Source of the DNA: CAYQUO01 sp964420835
GTDB lineage: Bacteria > Chloroflexota > Anaerolineae > Anaerolineales > Anaerolineaceae
Assembly (NCBI GenBank): GCA_964420835.1
Contig: CAYQUO010000010.1
Span: forward strand, 41,955 to 105,954
Direction of reading: 5' to 3'
Length of the DNA: 64,000 nucleotides
This document shows, one piece after another, positions 42,489 through 52,153 of the stretch. The notes beneath the pieces are model-generated. The model worked only from the letters and a program-made list of their open reading frames with translations. It was not told the origin of the DNA and did no database searches. Within the stretch, counting starts at the first letter, position 1; each line of letters opens with the position of its first letter. The translations under genes and the position numbers were made by a program.

Positions 42489-42914
42489 ATGGATGAACAA
42501 CTTTCGGATTTGGAAATCCTTTTTAACCAGGCTCGCCAGGAGGCCAGGCGCCCCCGCGGGGCGCAACTCGGAAATTCAAATGCTTTGAAGCACGGTTTTT
42601 ATTCCCGTCGCTTCACTTCATTGGAACGTCGAGATCTTGCCGGTTGTTCCATCCTTGATCCGCTGAACGAAGCGGTCATGATCCGCGTTCTTCAGCGTCG
42701 CCTCTTTGAGATGTCCGAGCAGGTCCAGGATTTCGAAAAGATCCGTTTGCTTCTCAACACCGTTGCCAAGTCAACAATGGCCATCGATCGTTTGATCCGT
42801 ACCAATTATTTTCTCTCCGGGAATAAGGATCCTGTACAGGAGTTGATTGGTCAGGCTTGTAATGAAGTGATCCAGGAACTCCGTGCATCTCCACCATCTT
42901 ATCAAAAGCATTAA
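42489..42914 (+). CDS. Small unknown protein, 141 residues
   Basis: A basic N-terminal region with PRGAQLGNSNALKHGFYSRR, a motif shared by many short proteins of phage and mobile-element origin, followed by a helical region of about 90 residues. AAAGGAGAGTAAT gives a clear ribosome site. It lies 130 bases from the type III R-M scar and may be part of the same formerly mobile region. No function assigned. Confidence 0.65.
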   Translation: MDEQLSDLEILFNQARQEARRPRGAQLGNSNALKHGFYSRRFTSLERRDLAGCSILDPLNEAVMIRVLQRRLFEMSEQVQDFEKIRLLLNTVAKSTMAIDRLIRTNYFLSGNKDPVQELIGQACNEVIQELRASPPSYQKH

Positions 42915-43139
42915 AGCGTTTGCCATTCGTTTGATATTCGTTCCGCGAAACGAATGTTTCCTTAAGGTCAGGTTCCTCATGATTTTTACGGGTACATTTC
43001 ATCCTGTTAGCCTTAACGATGATGGGTTGCATTTACGGAATTCTCCAATCCTCTTCATGTTACACTTGTTTTTATGCCCGTATTTGCTGGAATGTATTAT
43101 TTATGAATGAAGAATTTTGGATATTAAAGAAATGGAAAA

Positions 43140-44027
43140 ATGGGAATGGCGAAATTGTTTTATGGCTCAATCCTTTCAGGGAATGTAAAGATACATTACT
43201 ATAGGACGGGGGAGGAAAAGCCCGCCGTCGTTTTGCTTCATGGCATCACCGACGAAGCCCTTTGCTGGACTCGACTCGCCGTTGCTTTGGCTCCCGCTTG
43301 GGATGTGGTCATGCCCGATGCCCGCGGTCATGGATTATCGGACAAACCAGGCAAAGGATACGACCAAAAAACCCAGGCACAGGATGTGGCGGCTTTGATT
43401 CAGGGCTTGCAACTCGACCGCCCTGTATTGATTGGGCATTCCATGGGTGCTGACATGGTTGCCAGGGTTGCGGCTGATTATCCGCAGTTGGTACGCAGTA
43501 TTGTCCTTGAGGACCCGCCCTGGCGCACCCCGGCTGAAATGACTGTTCAGAATCGAACCGCCTGGATGACCGATCACCTCTCGCGATTGCAACTGTATAA
43601 AAGATCATCCTTTGAAGAACTGTTAAGAATCAACCGGGAGCGGTATCCTTTGTGGGATGAAACGGAAAGGAAACACTGGGCCAGGGCGAAACAGCACGTT
43701 GACCCCAAAGTGCTGGAATACTTCGGCGAGAACTGGATGCCTCATCATGGAATGGTTGACCGCATCCATTGTCCGGTGCTGTTATTGACCGCTGACCCGG
43801 CTTTGGGGGGAATTGTTACAGAAGAGGTCTCCCGTCAACTATCCACCTTGTGGCAGGGGCATTGTTCAACCTCTCGTTTTCCGGGTGTCGGGCATCAAAT
43901 TCACCGGGAATCCTTTGATTCCTTCTATCGGGACGTGAATAAGTTTCTCCTTGCAAGTCAACAAGGCAACGAGACATTTCGGGTGTGGTTAAATCGTATT
44001 TTCAAATATAAGACAAAACGCCGATGA
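43140..44027 (+). CDS. Alpha/beta hydrolase
   Basis: A 295-residue alpha/beta-fold hydrolase. The oxyanion region VLLHGITDEALCW is at 31-43, and the nucleophile elbow GHSMGA puts the catalytic Ser at 101. PDARGHGLSD and the C-terminal PGVGHQIHRE, with the catalytic His, are typical. The acid is probably the Asp in LLLTADPAL. Start may be 43140 or the ATG two codons later. Substrate unknown. Confidence 0.88.
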   Translation: MGMAKLFYGSILSGNVKIHYYRTGEEKPAVVLLHGITDEALCWTRLAVALAPAWDVVMPDARGHGLSDKPGKGYDQKTQAQDVAALIQGLQLDRPVLIGHSMGADMVARVAADYPQLVRSIVLEDPPWRTPAEMTVQNRTAWMTDHLSRLQLYKRSSFEELLRINRERYPLWDETERKHWARAKQHVDPKVLEYFGENWMPHHGMVDRIHCPVLLLTADPALGGIVTEEVSRQLSTLWQGHCSTSRFPGVGHQIHRESFDSFYRDVNKFLLASQQGNETFRVWLNRIFKYKTKRR

Positions 44028-44114
44028 CCAGGAATACTTAACGGGCAAGGGTGTGGCGAAGATCGGTGCCTTTATGGAATAATCTCGGTGATTTTGGTGG
44101 GTGTTGAAAAAATG

Positions 44115-44936
44115 TCAGGGGACCATAATTACATACGCCGATACTGCAGCGAAGAAAAAGCAGTACACCGCAAATATGGTGAGTGGTTTATTGCTCAGGA
44201 ACCTTAACAACCAATGAATGGATAGATAGCCGGTGATGCCTGCTGTGATGAAACCGGCAGCCAGCACCGGAAGGAAATGGGAAATGTTCTGAATCTGAAT
44301 CATATCCTTGATGCTAAAAATTCCGGCGGCAAGCATGATCGGTATGGACATCAGAAATGAGAACCTTGCTGCATCCTTCCGAATGAACTTGCGAGCCATT
44401 CCTCCGAAGATCGTTGACCCCGAGCGTGAGATTCCAGGAAAGATCGCAAAAGCCTGTGCCAGCCCGATCCATAAAGCGTCCGACAATTTCAATTCACGCA
44501 ATTCTCGTTGTTGTGGGAAGAGTTTTTCCGCCAGGATTAGGAGACAACCGGTAACAACAAGGAGGCAGCAGGTTGCCAATGGATTCCCAAACGCGGTTTC
44601 CACCAGGTTCTTCATCAACAAACCAATAAAACCAGCCGGGATGGTCGCGATGATGATGAATATTCCCAGTCGGGCATCCGTGTCGTTAAGCAGATCCCGT
44701 CTGCGTATTCCCTGCAAGAACCCGGCAAGGATGGCCGCCAGGTCTTTTCGAAAATAAATGATCACGGCTACCAATGTCCCCAGTTGAACCAGTACATCGA
44801 ACGGGAAGGCTTCTTCTGGTGGGATCTGCCAGCCCAGCAACTCGGGCACGATCACTAAGTGGGCTGAACTGGAAATTGGCAGGAATTCCGTGATTCCCTG
44901 GACGATGCCAAGGAGGATGGATTGTAGGTATGTCAT
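44115..44936 (-). CDS. uppP: Undecaprenyl-diphosphatase UppP (BacA)
   Basis: A 273-residue membrane enzyme that recycles undecaprenyl diphosphate for cell-wall synthesis. The signature GITEFLPISSSAHL at about 15-28 and the second motif near residue 165, FPGISRSGSTI, are both present. About eight membrane helices. Its ATG overlaps the tgt stop by four bases, so the two are co-translated. Confidence 0.96.
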   Translation of the reverse strand: MTYLQSILLGIVQGITEFLPISSSAHLVIVPELLGWQIPPEEAFPFDVLVQLGTLVAVIIYFRKDLAAILAGFLQGIRRRDLLNDTDARLGIFIIIATIPAGFIGLLMKNLVETAFGNPLATCCLLVVTGCLLILAEKLFPQQRELRELKLSDALWIGLAQAFAIFPGISRSGSTIFGGMARKFIRKDAARFSFLMSIPIMLAAGIFSIKDMIQIQNISHFLPVLAAGFITAGITGYLSIHWLLRFLSNKPLTIFAVYCFFFAAVSAYVIMVP

Positions 44937-46075
44937 CTTGCCTCTCTGCTATGGGATTGTTGGGGCCTTGAGGTATATTGCTCGAAGAATTCGGCTGCGA
45001 ATGTGGAAAAACGTCCTTCAAGGATTGCTGTTCTGGCTCCCTGTACAAGTCGTTGCAGGGTGAAGATGTTGTGGATGGACAACAGCGTGGATGCCAATAG
45101 TTCCTTGGCTGAGATCAAGTGTCGTATGTACGCCCGGCTGTAATGCATGCAGGTGCTGCAGGAGCATGTTGGATCAATAGGCCCGGGGTCACGGCTGTAA
45201 ATGGCATTCAACAGGTTTCTTTTTCCGCTCAGGGTGATGGCAGTCTGGTGGCGGGCAAGGCGGGTGGGGAGCACGCAATCGAAAATATCGACCCCTCTGG
45301 CAATTCCGTTAATGATGTCCTCTGGTGCGCCTACCCCCATAAGGTATCTGGGTTTGTCCTCAGGAAGGGCGCCATTGACGATTTCAATCATTTCCTGCAT
45401 CTCAGATTTGGTCTCACCGACCGAAAGCCCGCCGATTGCATTCCCCGGAAAATTCATGCTGGCGATGGTTTGAGCCGATTTCAGGCGCAGGTCTGCATGG
45501 ATGCCTCCCTGCACGATGCCAAACAGCGCCTGGTCGTTTCGTCGTTTGGCTGCCAGGCATCGGGCTGCCCATTTGTGGGTGCGTTCCATGGCTTCCTGAA
45601 CATACTTACGGTTGTATGGTTCGGCACACTCATCAAAAGCCATAATGATATCCGCGCCCAGTTTTTCCTGTGCTTCGATGGAAGCCTCAGGTGTCAAGCG
45701 CTTCAGCGACCCGTCAAGATGGTTCTTGAATGTTACACCGTCTTCATCCACCTTTCTCAATTCTGATAGCGAGAAGATTTGAAAACCACCCGAATCAGTG
45801 AGGATGGGTCGATCCCAATTCATAAAATTATGCAAACCTCCAAGAGAGGCAACTACATCGGCTCCAGGTCGGAGGAGCAAATGGTAAGTATTCGCGAGGA
45901 TGAAATTCGTGCCCGTTTCTTTGAGCTGGGTGGTTGTTACGGCTTTGATTGCAGCCTGTGTACCAACAGGAGCAAATGCTGGTGTGATGATATCACCATG
46001 TGGTGTGTGAAATACTCCCGCTCTTGCCTGTTTGTCAGTTGCTTCGAGTAAAAAGGAAAACGTTTCTTGGGTCAC
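44933..46075 (-). CDS. tgt: tRNA-guanine transglycosylase Tgt
   Basis: A 380-residue enzyme that inserts a queuosine precursor at position 34 of tRNAs. Catalytic and binding motifs: LTDSGGFQIFSL, IMAFDECAEP, GIVQGG and the zinc site CSCSTCMHYSRAYIRHL. It starts at a GTG at 46075. A promoter of good quality lies 30 bases upstream. First gene of the tgt-uppP pair. Confidence 0.97.
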   Translation of the reverse strand: MTQETFSFLLEATDKQARAGVFHTPHGDIITPAFAPVGTQAAIKAVTTTQLKETGTNFILANTYHLLLRPGADVVASLGGLHNFMNWDRPILTDSGGFQIFSLSELRKVDEDGVTFKNHLDGSLKRLTPEASIEAQEKLGADIIMAFDECAEPYNRKYVQEAMERTHKWAARCLAAKRRNDQALFGIVQGGIHADLRLKSAQTIASMNFPGNAIGGLSVGETKSEMQEMIEIVNGALPEDKPRYLMGVGAPEDIINGIARGVDIFDCVLPTRLARHQTAITLSGKRNLLNAIYSRDPGPIDPTCSCSTCMHYSRAYIRHLISAKELLASTLLSIHNIFTLQRLVQGARTAILEGRFSTFAAEFFEQYTSRPQQSHSREAR

Positions 46076-46105
46076 AATGCACTCGCCATGCTCGGATAAT
46101 AATTA

Positions 46106-46134
46106 ATTATCGTAAGTTGATAAATTGCCTGCAA
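46106..46134 (-). promoter_or_regulatory. Promoter of tgt-uppP
   Basis: Minus strand: TTGCAG (46129-46134), 17 bases, GATAAT (46106-46111). The -10 lies within an AT-rich palindrome, ATAATTAATTAT. Confidence 0.65.
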
Positions 46135-46237
46135 GGATTATCAGAAAACACTGCATTACACAGGATAATAAACATCTTGCCCATTTAATTGGTTAAGCCT
46201 GAAATAAATACGCCAGGATTATACACGTAATCAGCAC

Positions 46238-46266
46238 TTGTCATCTCCTTGTCTGCCGGATATACT
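46238..46266 (+). promoter_or_regulatory. Promoter of recJ
   Basis: TTGTCA (46238-46243), 17 bases, TATACT (46261-46266), about 70 bases before the ATG. Confidence 0.7.
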
Positions 46267-46338
46267 ACCTGTCCTGAGGTTGTGACACAATTGTTGGAAG
46301 TCCACGTATTGCCTGCATATTTAATTTAGAGAACTCTC

Positions 46339-48039
46339 ATGACAACAACCGTTCGGAAAAAGTGGCTGGTCTCAGAAAAGATACCGGAAGCAGTGGATAC
46401 TGCACTTGGAGAGTATCCACCGGTTCTCCGTCAGTTGTTATGGAATCGGGGAATTGATGAATATCACCAAGCTGAAGTTTACCTGAACCGTGAAGGTTCT
46501 ATGTATGACCCGTTTCTCATGACAGGAATGCATGATGCTGTTATGTTAATCAGCAGGAGCATAAAAAACCGGGAGCCGATTGCTGTTTATGGAGATTACG
46601 ATGTGGACGGGGTTACAGCAACGGCCATCATGGTCCAAGTGCTGCGCTCCCTTGGAGGATTTGCATGGGGGTATATTCCCAACCGATTTGATGAGGGGTA
46701 TGGTCTAAATTGCGATGCAATCAATTCCCTAAATAACAACGGTGTTAATCTTATTCTGACCGTGGATTGTGGGATAAGGTCTCCCATGGAAGTTCGTCAT
46801 GCACATAAGCTCGGAATGAATGTGGTCATCACAGATCACCACGAACCCCTGTCCGAAATCCCCTTGAATTGCCCGGTAATTTGTCCAAAACAGGTTGGGG
46901 ACCGGTATCCGGAGAAAAATCTGGCTGGAGTTGGGCTTGCCTATAAACTAACAGAAGCATTGATTGCAGAGAACGGTAACAAGGGAATAATTGCCGAAGA
47001 TTGGTTGGATCTTGTCGCAATTGGCACAGTTGCGGATGTCGTGCCATTGACCGGAGAGAACAGGTCCTTGGTCAAGGCTGGTTTACAACGACTTCGTCAA
47101 TGTCGAAGGCAGGGCCTCATTTCCCTGGCGGCGGTTGCAGGTATAAATTTAAGTGATTTAACTGCACAAAATATTGGTTACGTGATTGGACCGCGATTAA
47201 ATGCTGCTGGCCGCATGGAATCGGCGTTGGATGCATATTCCCTGATTATGTCCGATGATCTGGAAATTGCCGGCAGCTTGGCCCAAAAGTTGGAGGATCA
47301 GAACCGGGCTAGACAGGAATTAACAAGGGCAATACAGGAACAGGTAGAACAAATTGCAAATGATGAGGATCAACTGCTCTTCGCAGCTGACCCGGCTTTT
47401 AATATGGGTATTGTTGGTCTTGTGGCATCCCGTTTGACAGACCAGTTCTATCGGCCTGCAGTGGTATGCAAGATTGACGAGAACTACTCTCGTGGTTCCT
47501 GCCGCAGTATCCCAGAGTTTCATATTACAAAAGCTCTTGATTCTTGTTCCGATCTTCTCGTGCGTCATGGCGGTCATTCAATGGCGGCTGGTTTTACAGT
47601 CGCCAACGATAACCTAATGGAGCTGGGAACTCGATTAAAAGAGGCGGCCAGGTCCTGCCTCACGGGACAGAACCTTTCCCCAACCCTCTACGCCGATATG
47701 GAGGTCTCTCTTCGTGATCTTCACCCGGTTTTGCTTAATGATATTCACATGGTTGAACCAACGGGCCTTGGAAATCATCCGGTAAATTTTGTTACAAGAG
47801 GGGTAAATGTTTCCCGCTCCCGTACTGTTGGCCATGATCATCAACATTTAAAGTTAACTTTATTTCAGGATGGTTTGTCATTTGACGCCATTGCTTTTCA
47901 ACAGGGATACTGGAGCCAACAGCTTCCGAGCAAGATTGACATCCTCTACGCCTTTGAAAAGAACAGTTACCACGGGAACGTATCACTTCAATTGAATATC
48001 CGGGATCTGAAACCAGCCAATCGACAGGGTTGGGTTTAA
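46339..48039 (+). CDS. recJ: Single-stranded-DNA exonuclease RecJ
   Basis: A 566-residue RecJ: a 5 prime to 3 prime exonuclease for recombination and mismatch repair. DHH-family motifs: VYGDYDVDGVTATA near 86-99 and ITDHHEPL near 167-174. Later GHSMAAGFTV is the DHHA1 motif. Length is normal for the core enzyme. The stop codon shares the TTAA palindrome with the convergent glycosyltransferase stop, a four-base overlap. Confidence 0.97.
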   Translation: MTTTVRKKWLVSEKIPEAVDTALGEYPPVLRQLLWNRGIDEYHQAEVYLNREGSMYDPFLMTGMHDAVMLISRSIKNREPIAVYGDYDVDGVTATAIMVQVLRSLGGFAWGYIPNRFDEGYGLNCDAINSLNNNGVNLILTVDCGIRSPMEVRHAHKLGMNVVITDHHEPLSEIPLNCPVICPKQVGDRYPEKNLAGVGLAYKLTEALIAENGNKGIIAEDWLDLVAIGTVADVVPLTGENRSLVKAGLQRLRQCRRQGLISLAAVAGINLSDLTAQNIGYVIGPRLNAAGRMESALDAYSLIMSDDLEIAGSLAQKLEDQNRARQELTRAIQEQVEQIANDEDQLLFAADPAFNMGIVGLVASRLTDQFYRPAVVCKIDENYSRGSCRSIPEFHITKALDSCSDLLVRHGGHSMAAGFTVANDNLMELGTRLKEAARSCLTGQNLSPTLYADMEVSLRDLHPVLLNDIHMVEPTGLGNHPVNFVTRGVNVSRSRTVGHDHQHLKLTLFQDGLSFDAIAFQQGYWSQQLPSKIDILYAFEKNSYHGNVSLQLNIRDLKPANRQGWV

Positions 48040-48719
48040 TCCACAAGGCGGTACTTAATTAACGTCCACAACGCGATAAAGGCATCTTTCATCTTGATTT
48101 TTTTACCCTCAGAGTATTCCCTAGGGTTGAAAGTGATGGGGACCTCAAAAATTCGATAGTTTCTTTTCAATATTTTTGCTGTAAATTCAGGTTCAAATTC
48201 AAAACCACGTGCGTGTAGTGGAATATTATAGATAATCTCTTTTCGAAAAACCTTGTAACCAGTCTCCATGTCGCTGAGAATATTGTTATATAGGAGATTG
48301 GTTAGGAAGGTGAGGATTTTATTGGCAACCATGTTCCAAAATAAAATTGGCCTTCTCGCCCCGCCTAAAAACCGGGAACCATATACAACATCTGCAATTC
48401 CTTCTTCCAAAGGTTTCAAGAGTGCAGGATAGTCGCGTGGATCATACTCAAGATCAGCGTCTTGAATTAGGATGATTTCACCGGTGGCTGCTGCGATCCC
48501 TGAACGGATGGCAGCACCTTTTCCCATGTTCTTCTGGTGAAAGATAACCTGAAAACCTGGCTTTTCCTGGTATTCAATTAAAATTTCCTTTGTGCCGTCC
48601 GAAGATCCATCGTCAACAAGGATTATTTCGTCAACACGTTCGGTGGCAAGCACACGACAGATGATTTCCCGGATGGTTCTTTTTTCATTGAAAACAGGAA
48701 TGATTACACTTAATGACAT
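48036..48719 (-). CDS. Family 2 glycosyltransferase (dolichyl-phosphate mannosyltransferase-like)
   Basis: A 227-residue GT-A enzyme. The nucleotide-sugar site starts SVIIPVFNEKRTIREI, VDDGSSDGT follows near 36-44, and the metal-binding DxD is in IQDADLEYDP. The acceptor is probably a polyprenyl phosphate, as for the similar DPM1-type enzymes. No membrane helices, as expected for this short form. Confidence 0.92.
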   Translation of the reverse strand: MSLSVIIPVFNEKRTIREIICRVLATERVDEIILVDDGSSDGTKEILIEYQEKPGFQVIFHQKNMGKGAAIRSGIAAATGEIILIQDADLEYDPRDYPALLKPLEEGIADVVYGSRFLGGARRPILFWNMVANKILTFLTNLLYNNILSDMETGYKVFRKEIIYNIPLHARGFEFEPEFTAKILKRNYRIFEVPITFNPREYSEGKKIKMKDAFIALWTLIKYRLVD

Positions 48720-48756
48720 AACCTCATTATAAAGGATGGATCTGCATCAAACAAGA

Positions 48757-48791
48757 AAAAAGCCAGAGGTCTTTTCCTCCTCTGGCTTTTT
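48757..48791. terminator. Bidirectional terminator after hpf
   Basis: AAAAAGCCAGAGG, nine-base loop, CCTCTGGCTTTTT. Works on both strands by symmetry; it ends the tad-comF-hpf transcript. Confidence 0.85.
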
Positions 48792-48805
48792 GTAAATACC
48801 GGCGA

Positions 48806-49369
48806 TCATCCAACTTGAGGTTCGATCAGGCCATATGTCCCATCTCTTCGCTGGTAAAGTATATTGATTTTGTTTGTCGCGATATTATAGAAAATAAAGA
48901 AACTTTCATGTCCAAGAAGTTTCATTTGTTCTAGCGCCTCTTGTTCATCCATGGGGCTTAGCGTGAACTTCTTCCTTCGTACAATTGCTGGTATTTCCTC
49001 ATTTTCCATAACATCTACTGGAAGAGGGGTAACTTCAGATGCGGGCGTTCCATCCCCGCGCCCTCTTTGTCTTTTTCCTTTAAATCTCTCGATTTGCCGG
49101 TGCAATTTCTCTACAGCGGCATCAATGGCACTAAACAAATCGTCAGCCCGTTCCTCTGCCCGCAGGATGTATCCACGACCACGTAATGTAAATTGCGCAA
49201 CATTTCGATCTGATGAATTTCTTGATGTTTTTATGTGGGTTAGGTCAACTCGAATTTCATCTATGTCACTTATGTAACGATCAAGCTTGGATACTTTTTT
49301 TGAAATATAGTCATCTATCCTTTCTGTGATTTCGAGGTTTTTGCTGTAAATTTCTGCTTTGATTGTCAT
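48806..49369 (-). CDS. hpf: Ribosome hibernation-promoting factor, long form
   Basis: A 187-residue long HPF that pairs ribosomes into inactive 100S dimers. The N-terminal S30AE domain (about 1-95) and the C-terminal dimerisation domain (about 130-187) are present; the latter includes SPMDEQEALEQMKLLGHESF. I chose the ATG at 49369, with GAGGAGG seven bases before it, over an ATG at 49384. It is the last gene of the unit and lies 14 bases after comF. Confidence 0.96.
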   Translation of the reverse strand: MTIKAEIYSKNLEITERIDDYISKKVSKLDRYISDIDEIRVDLTHIKTSRNSSDRNVAQFTLRGRGYILRAEERADDLFSAIDAAVEKLHRQIERFKGKRQRGRGDGTPASEVTPLPVDVMENEEIPAIVRRKKFTLSPMDEQEALEQMKLLGHESFFIFYNIATNKINILYQRRDGTYGLIEPQVG

Positions 49370-49383
49370 TGAATGCCTCCTCA

Positions 49384-50166
49384 CTAGATTGGCTTGATGA
49401 AACCTGTGGATCCTGATTTTGTGGACGAATCATTTTGTGAAAAAACTGCCCTTGAAAGGGTAAGGCCATAGACAATTAATGCCCCAGCCTCGAGGGTTGC
49501 TTTGGCAGTTTCTCTCATTGTAGCACCAGAAGTTGCCACATCATCAATTAATAATATTTTTCTTCCATTTACTTTTTTTGGATCTGCCTGGAAAGCTGAT
49601 TGAACATTTTCTGTCCGTTCATGACGGGATAAACCAATCTGGGTTTTTGTATTTTTTATACGCACTATTGCATTTGGTGAATAGTGTTTTCTATGATCAA
49701 GGCTTATTGGAAAAGCTAATAAAGCCGCCTGATTGTAACCTCGTTCTTTTAATCGAATTCTATTCAAAGGTACGGGTATTACCAAATCAATATCCCAACC
49801 GAGGTCTGACAGGTACTTTGACATTGGTCGGTAAAAAACATCTCCAAGAGCGATGTTGCTCTGATACTTAAGAGAGTGAATTGCCTTTTTCAATGGGCCT
49901 TGATGTATTCCGAAAGAACGTAGTGCCGTAAAAGGTGGCTGTTCCGATCCGCATTGAGTACACACTCCCCCACCTGGCAGAACGTCGCCGCAAACATTAC
50001 AACAATTTTTCCCGATCACCTGAACATCGCTCTGGCATGTCTCGCACCACCGTGTTCCGAACACACCACACCCAACACAATAGGGCGGATATATCCAATC
50101 TAAGGTAATCCAGAAAAAATGATAGGTTTTACAGAGGGTATTATGAAGTTGTCCTCCCCGGGTCAT
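49384..50166 (-). CDS. ComF-family phosphoribosyltransferase-like protein
   Basis: A 260-residue ComF protein, linked in other bacteria to uptake of transforming DNA. An N-terminal zinc region has two CxxC pairs (CVGC with CETC, CNVC with CTQC). A type I phosphoribosyltransferase domain has the PRPP loop ILLIDDVATSGATMRE near 206-221. It follows tadC by 17 bases, so it is co-transcribed with the pilus genes. Confidence 0.92.
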   Translation of the reverse strand: MTRGGQLHNTLCKTYHFFWITLDWIYPPYCVGCGVFGTRWCETCQSDVQVIGKNCCNVCGDVLPGGGVCTQCGSEQPPFTALRSFGIHQGPLKKAIHSLKYQSNIALGDVFYRPMSKYLSDLGWDIDLVIPVPLNRIRLKERGYNQAALLAFPISLDHRKHYSPNAIVRIKNTKTQIGLSRHERTENVQSAFQADPKKVNGRKILLIDDVATSGATMRETAKATLEAGALIVYGLTLSRAVFSQNDSSTKSGSTGFIKPI

Positions 50167-50183
50167 TACAATTGCTCCAGGGG

Positions 50184-51140
50184 TCAGAACATACCTCTAA
50201 GTGCTGAGTGCCACAAACGCATGCCTGCCGGTGTTATTAATACAATAACAAGCGATGGGAAGATTAACAAACCCATTGGCACTAGCATTTTAATGGGTGC
50301 TTTGTGAGCTTCTTCTTCAGCCAGCTGCCGTCGACGGATACGCATCTGGTCAGATTGAATGCGAAGCACTTTTGCCAGGCTGACGCCAAGTGACTCGCTT
50401 TGAATTACTGCCGCCACAAAGCTTGACATTTCACTAATTCCCATACGGTCAGCCATGTCTCGTAAGGCTTCTTTACGTAATTTCCCCAATCGAATTTCTT
50501 GTATGACACGGGCAAAGCCAAAAGATAGTTCGCTTTGCCATTTTTCGCTCACTTTTTGCATGGCTGCATCAAAGCCCAGCCCGGCTTCAACACAAATTGT
50601 CAACAAATCGAGTGCATCCGGCATTGCCTTGCGGATGTCTTTTTGACGCCGTGATATTTTGCTTGACAACCAAAGTTGAGGGAAGAAAAAGCCAAGCAAT
50701 CCGAACAGAAAAGCGGCCACCAAAATCCGGAGAAAAGGCCACTTGGTTTGCCCCACCATGAAAATTAAGAAAACCAAGCCGCCGAAGAACAACATGGCCA
50801 AAAATTGGGCAGCCAGAAGTATGGTGGGGTCCAATCTGGCAGGACTGCCTGCCAGTTCCAAACGCCTTTGGATGACAACCAAAGCGTTTTGTGGTGTAAA
50901 ACGAGCTGCAACTGCACCCAAATATCGAGCAATTGGAAATATGACTCGTTCAGTGAATGGGAGTGATAGTTCAATTTTTTCCAGATTAATTTCTTCACCT
51001 GCTTGGCTATATTCCTCCAAGCGGGTTAATAGATCAGAATCATCAACTTTTTTTGGATTGCGAATGCCGATGTAGACAAGAAAGCCACCAATTGCCAGAA
51101 GAAGTACCACAACGATGAGGATAATAGTTATGATGCTCAT
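50184..51140 (-). CDS. tadC: Tad pilus inner-membrane protein TadC
   Basis: A 318-residue type II secretion F-domain protein. An N-terminal membrane helix, two central helices and a C-terminal helix surround the conserved LLTICVEAGLGFDAAMQKVSE loop. With TadB it forms the membrane platform for the pilus. The start at 51140 follows the tadB stop by four bases, with GAGGTATAAG as ribosome site. Confidence 0.93.
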   Translation of the reverse strand: MSIITIILIVVVLLLAIGGFLVYIGIRNPKKVDDSDLLTRLEEYSQAGEEINLEKIELSLPFTERVIFPIARYLGAVAARFTPQNALVVIQRRLELAGSPARLDPTILLAAQFLAMLFFGGLVFLIFMVGQTKWPFLRILVAAFLFGLLGFFFPQLWLSSKISRRQKDIRKAMPDALDLLTICVEAGLGFDAAMQKVSEKWQSELSFGFARVIQEIRLGKLRKEALRDMADRMGISEMSSFVAAVIQSESLGVSLAKVLRIQSDQMRIRRRQLAEEEAHKAPIKMLVPMGLLIFPSLVIVLITPAGMRLWHSALRGMF

Positions 51141-51144
51141 AAGC

Positions 51145-52107
51145 TTATACCTCAATTTGTCCTATCTTGTTCATCGCGAAATACCCAAGAACAATCAGCA
51201 ATGCCGATATTCCCAAGGCAATATATCCGCAAAAGCCGTTCTCCGGGTTAACAAATTCCATCATGTATTCACGATTTAATAAATAGAGAATGAGAATAAC
51301 AATAAGAGGCATTAATGATAAGAAACGCCCTGAATACATTACTTGTGTTGTCAATACCCGGATTTCTCCCTTAATTCTCACACGCTCCCGGATGGTGTAA
51401 GAAATTGTATCCAAGATCTCAGCCAGGTTGCCGCCAACTTCTCTTTGGACATTCATGGCTGTTATGCAAAGATCAAGGTCAGGGCTTGGAATTCTCCGCA
51501 AAAGATTTGCCAAAGCCTTTTCCATTGGCACTCCAAGCTGCATCTCTTGAACAACCCGACGAAATTCATCGCAGATGGGAGGTGGAAGTTCCTTACTTAC
51601 CGCTTCCATGGCCTGCATCGTAGAATATCCGGCACGCAGTCCATTTACCATAAGATTTAACATGTCTGGAAGTTGAAGGTCAAATTTAATGATTCGTTTG
51701 TTCTGTTGAAATTTTACATACACCCCCGGCAAGAATAATCCACCGCCAATTCCCAGTATGGCAAATATGACTGACCGGCCGCTAATTACATATGCAAAAA
51801 GACTTACGGCAAATGCTGAGATGATCAGCAGGGCGATATATTCTCCCGGCCTCATCTTTATATCAGCCCTGGCGAGCGATTTGGCTATTCTGTCAGCAAG
51901 AGAGGACCCTTCCACACGTCGATTTAGCCAATCAGTGAGTGGAGTTGTTGCAGCTTTCTGTTGGGCTTTTTGTTCCTCTCGATCAACGATTTGGCCAAGT
52001 CTTTCTTCAACAATATTTCTTTCGCTGGAGATCGACAGGGCAATCCCCACGATTAATATACCCAACGCGATAGCACCACCAATCCCAAGCAGGAGCAATA
52101 AATTCAT
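51145..52107 (-). CDS. tadB: Tad pilus inner-membrane protein TadB
   Basis: A 320-residue T2SS F-domain protein with an N-terminal helix, the conserved MVNGLRAGYSTMQAMEAVSKE segment (about 153-173) and two C-terminal helices. Partner of TadC. It is 46 bases downstream of the ATPase gene in the same orientation. Confidence 0.93.
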   Translation of the reverse strand: MNLLLLLGIGGAIALGILIVGIALSISSERNIVEERLGQIVDREEQKAQQKAATTPLTDWLNRRVEGSSLADRIAKSLARADIKMRPGEYIALLIISAFAVSLFAYVISGRSVIFAILGIGGGLFLPGVYVKFQQNKRIIKFDLQLPDMLNLMVNGLRAGYSTMQAMEAVSKELPPPICDEFRRVVQEMQLGVPMEKALANLLRRIPSPDLDLCITAMNVQREVGGNLAEILDTISYTIRERVRIKGEIRVLTTQVMYSGRFLSLMPLIVILILYLLNREYMMEFVNPENGFCGYIALGISALLIVLGYFAMNKIGQIEV

Positions 52108-52153
52108 GGGCTACTCCCCTTTAGGTAGGCTTCCCGTGTTTGAAAGGGATAAC

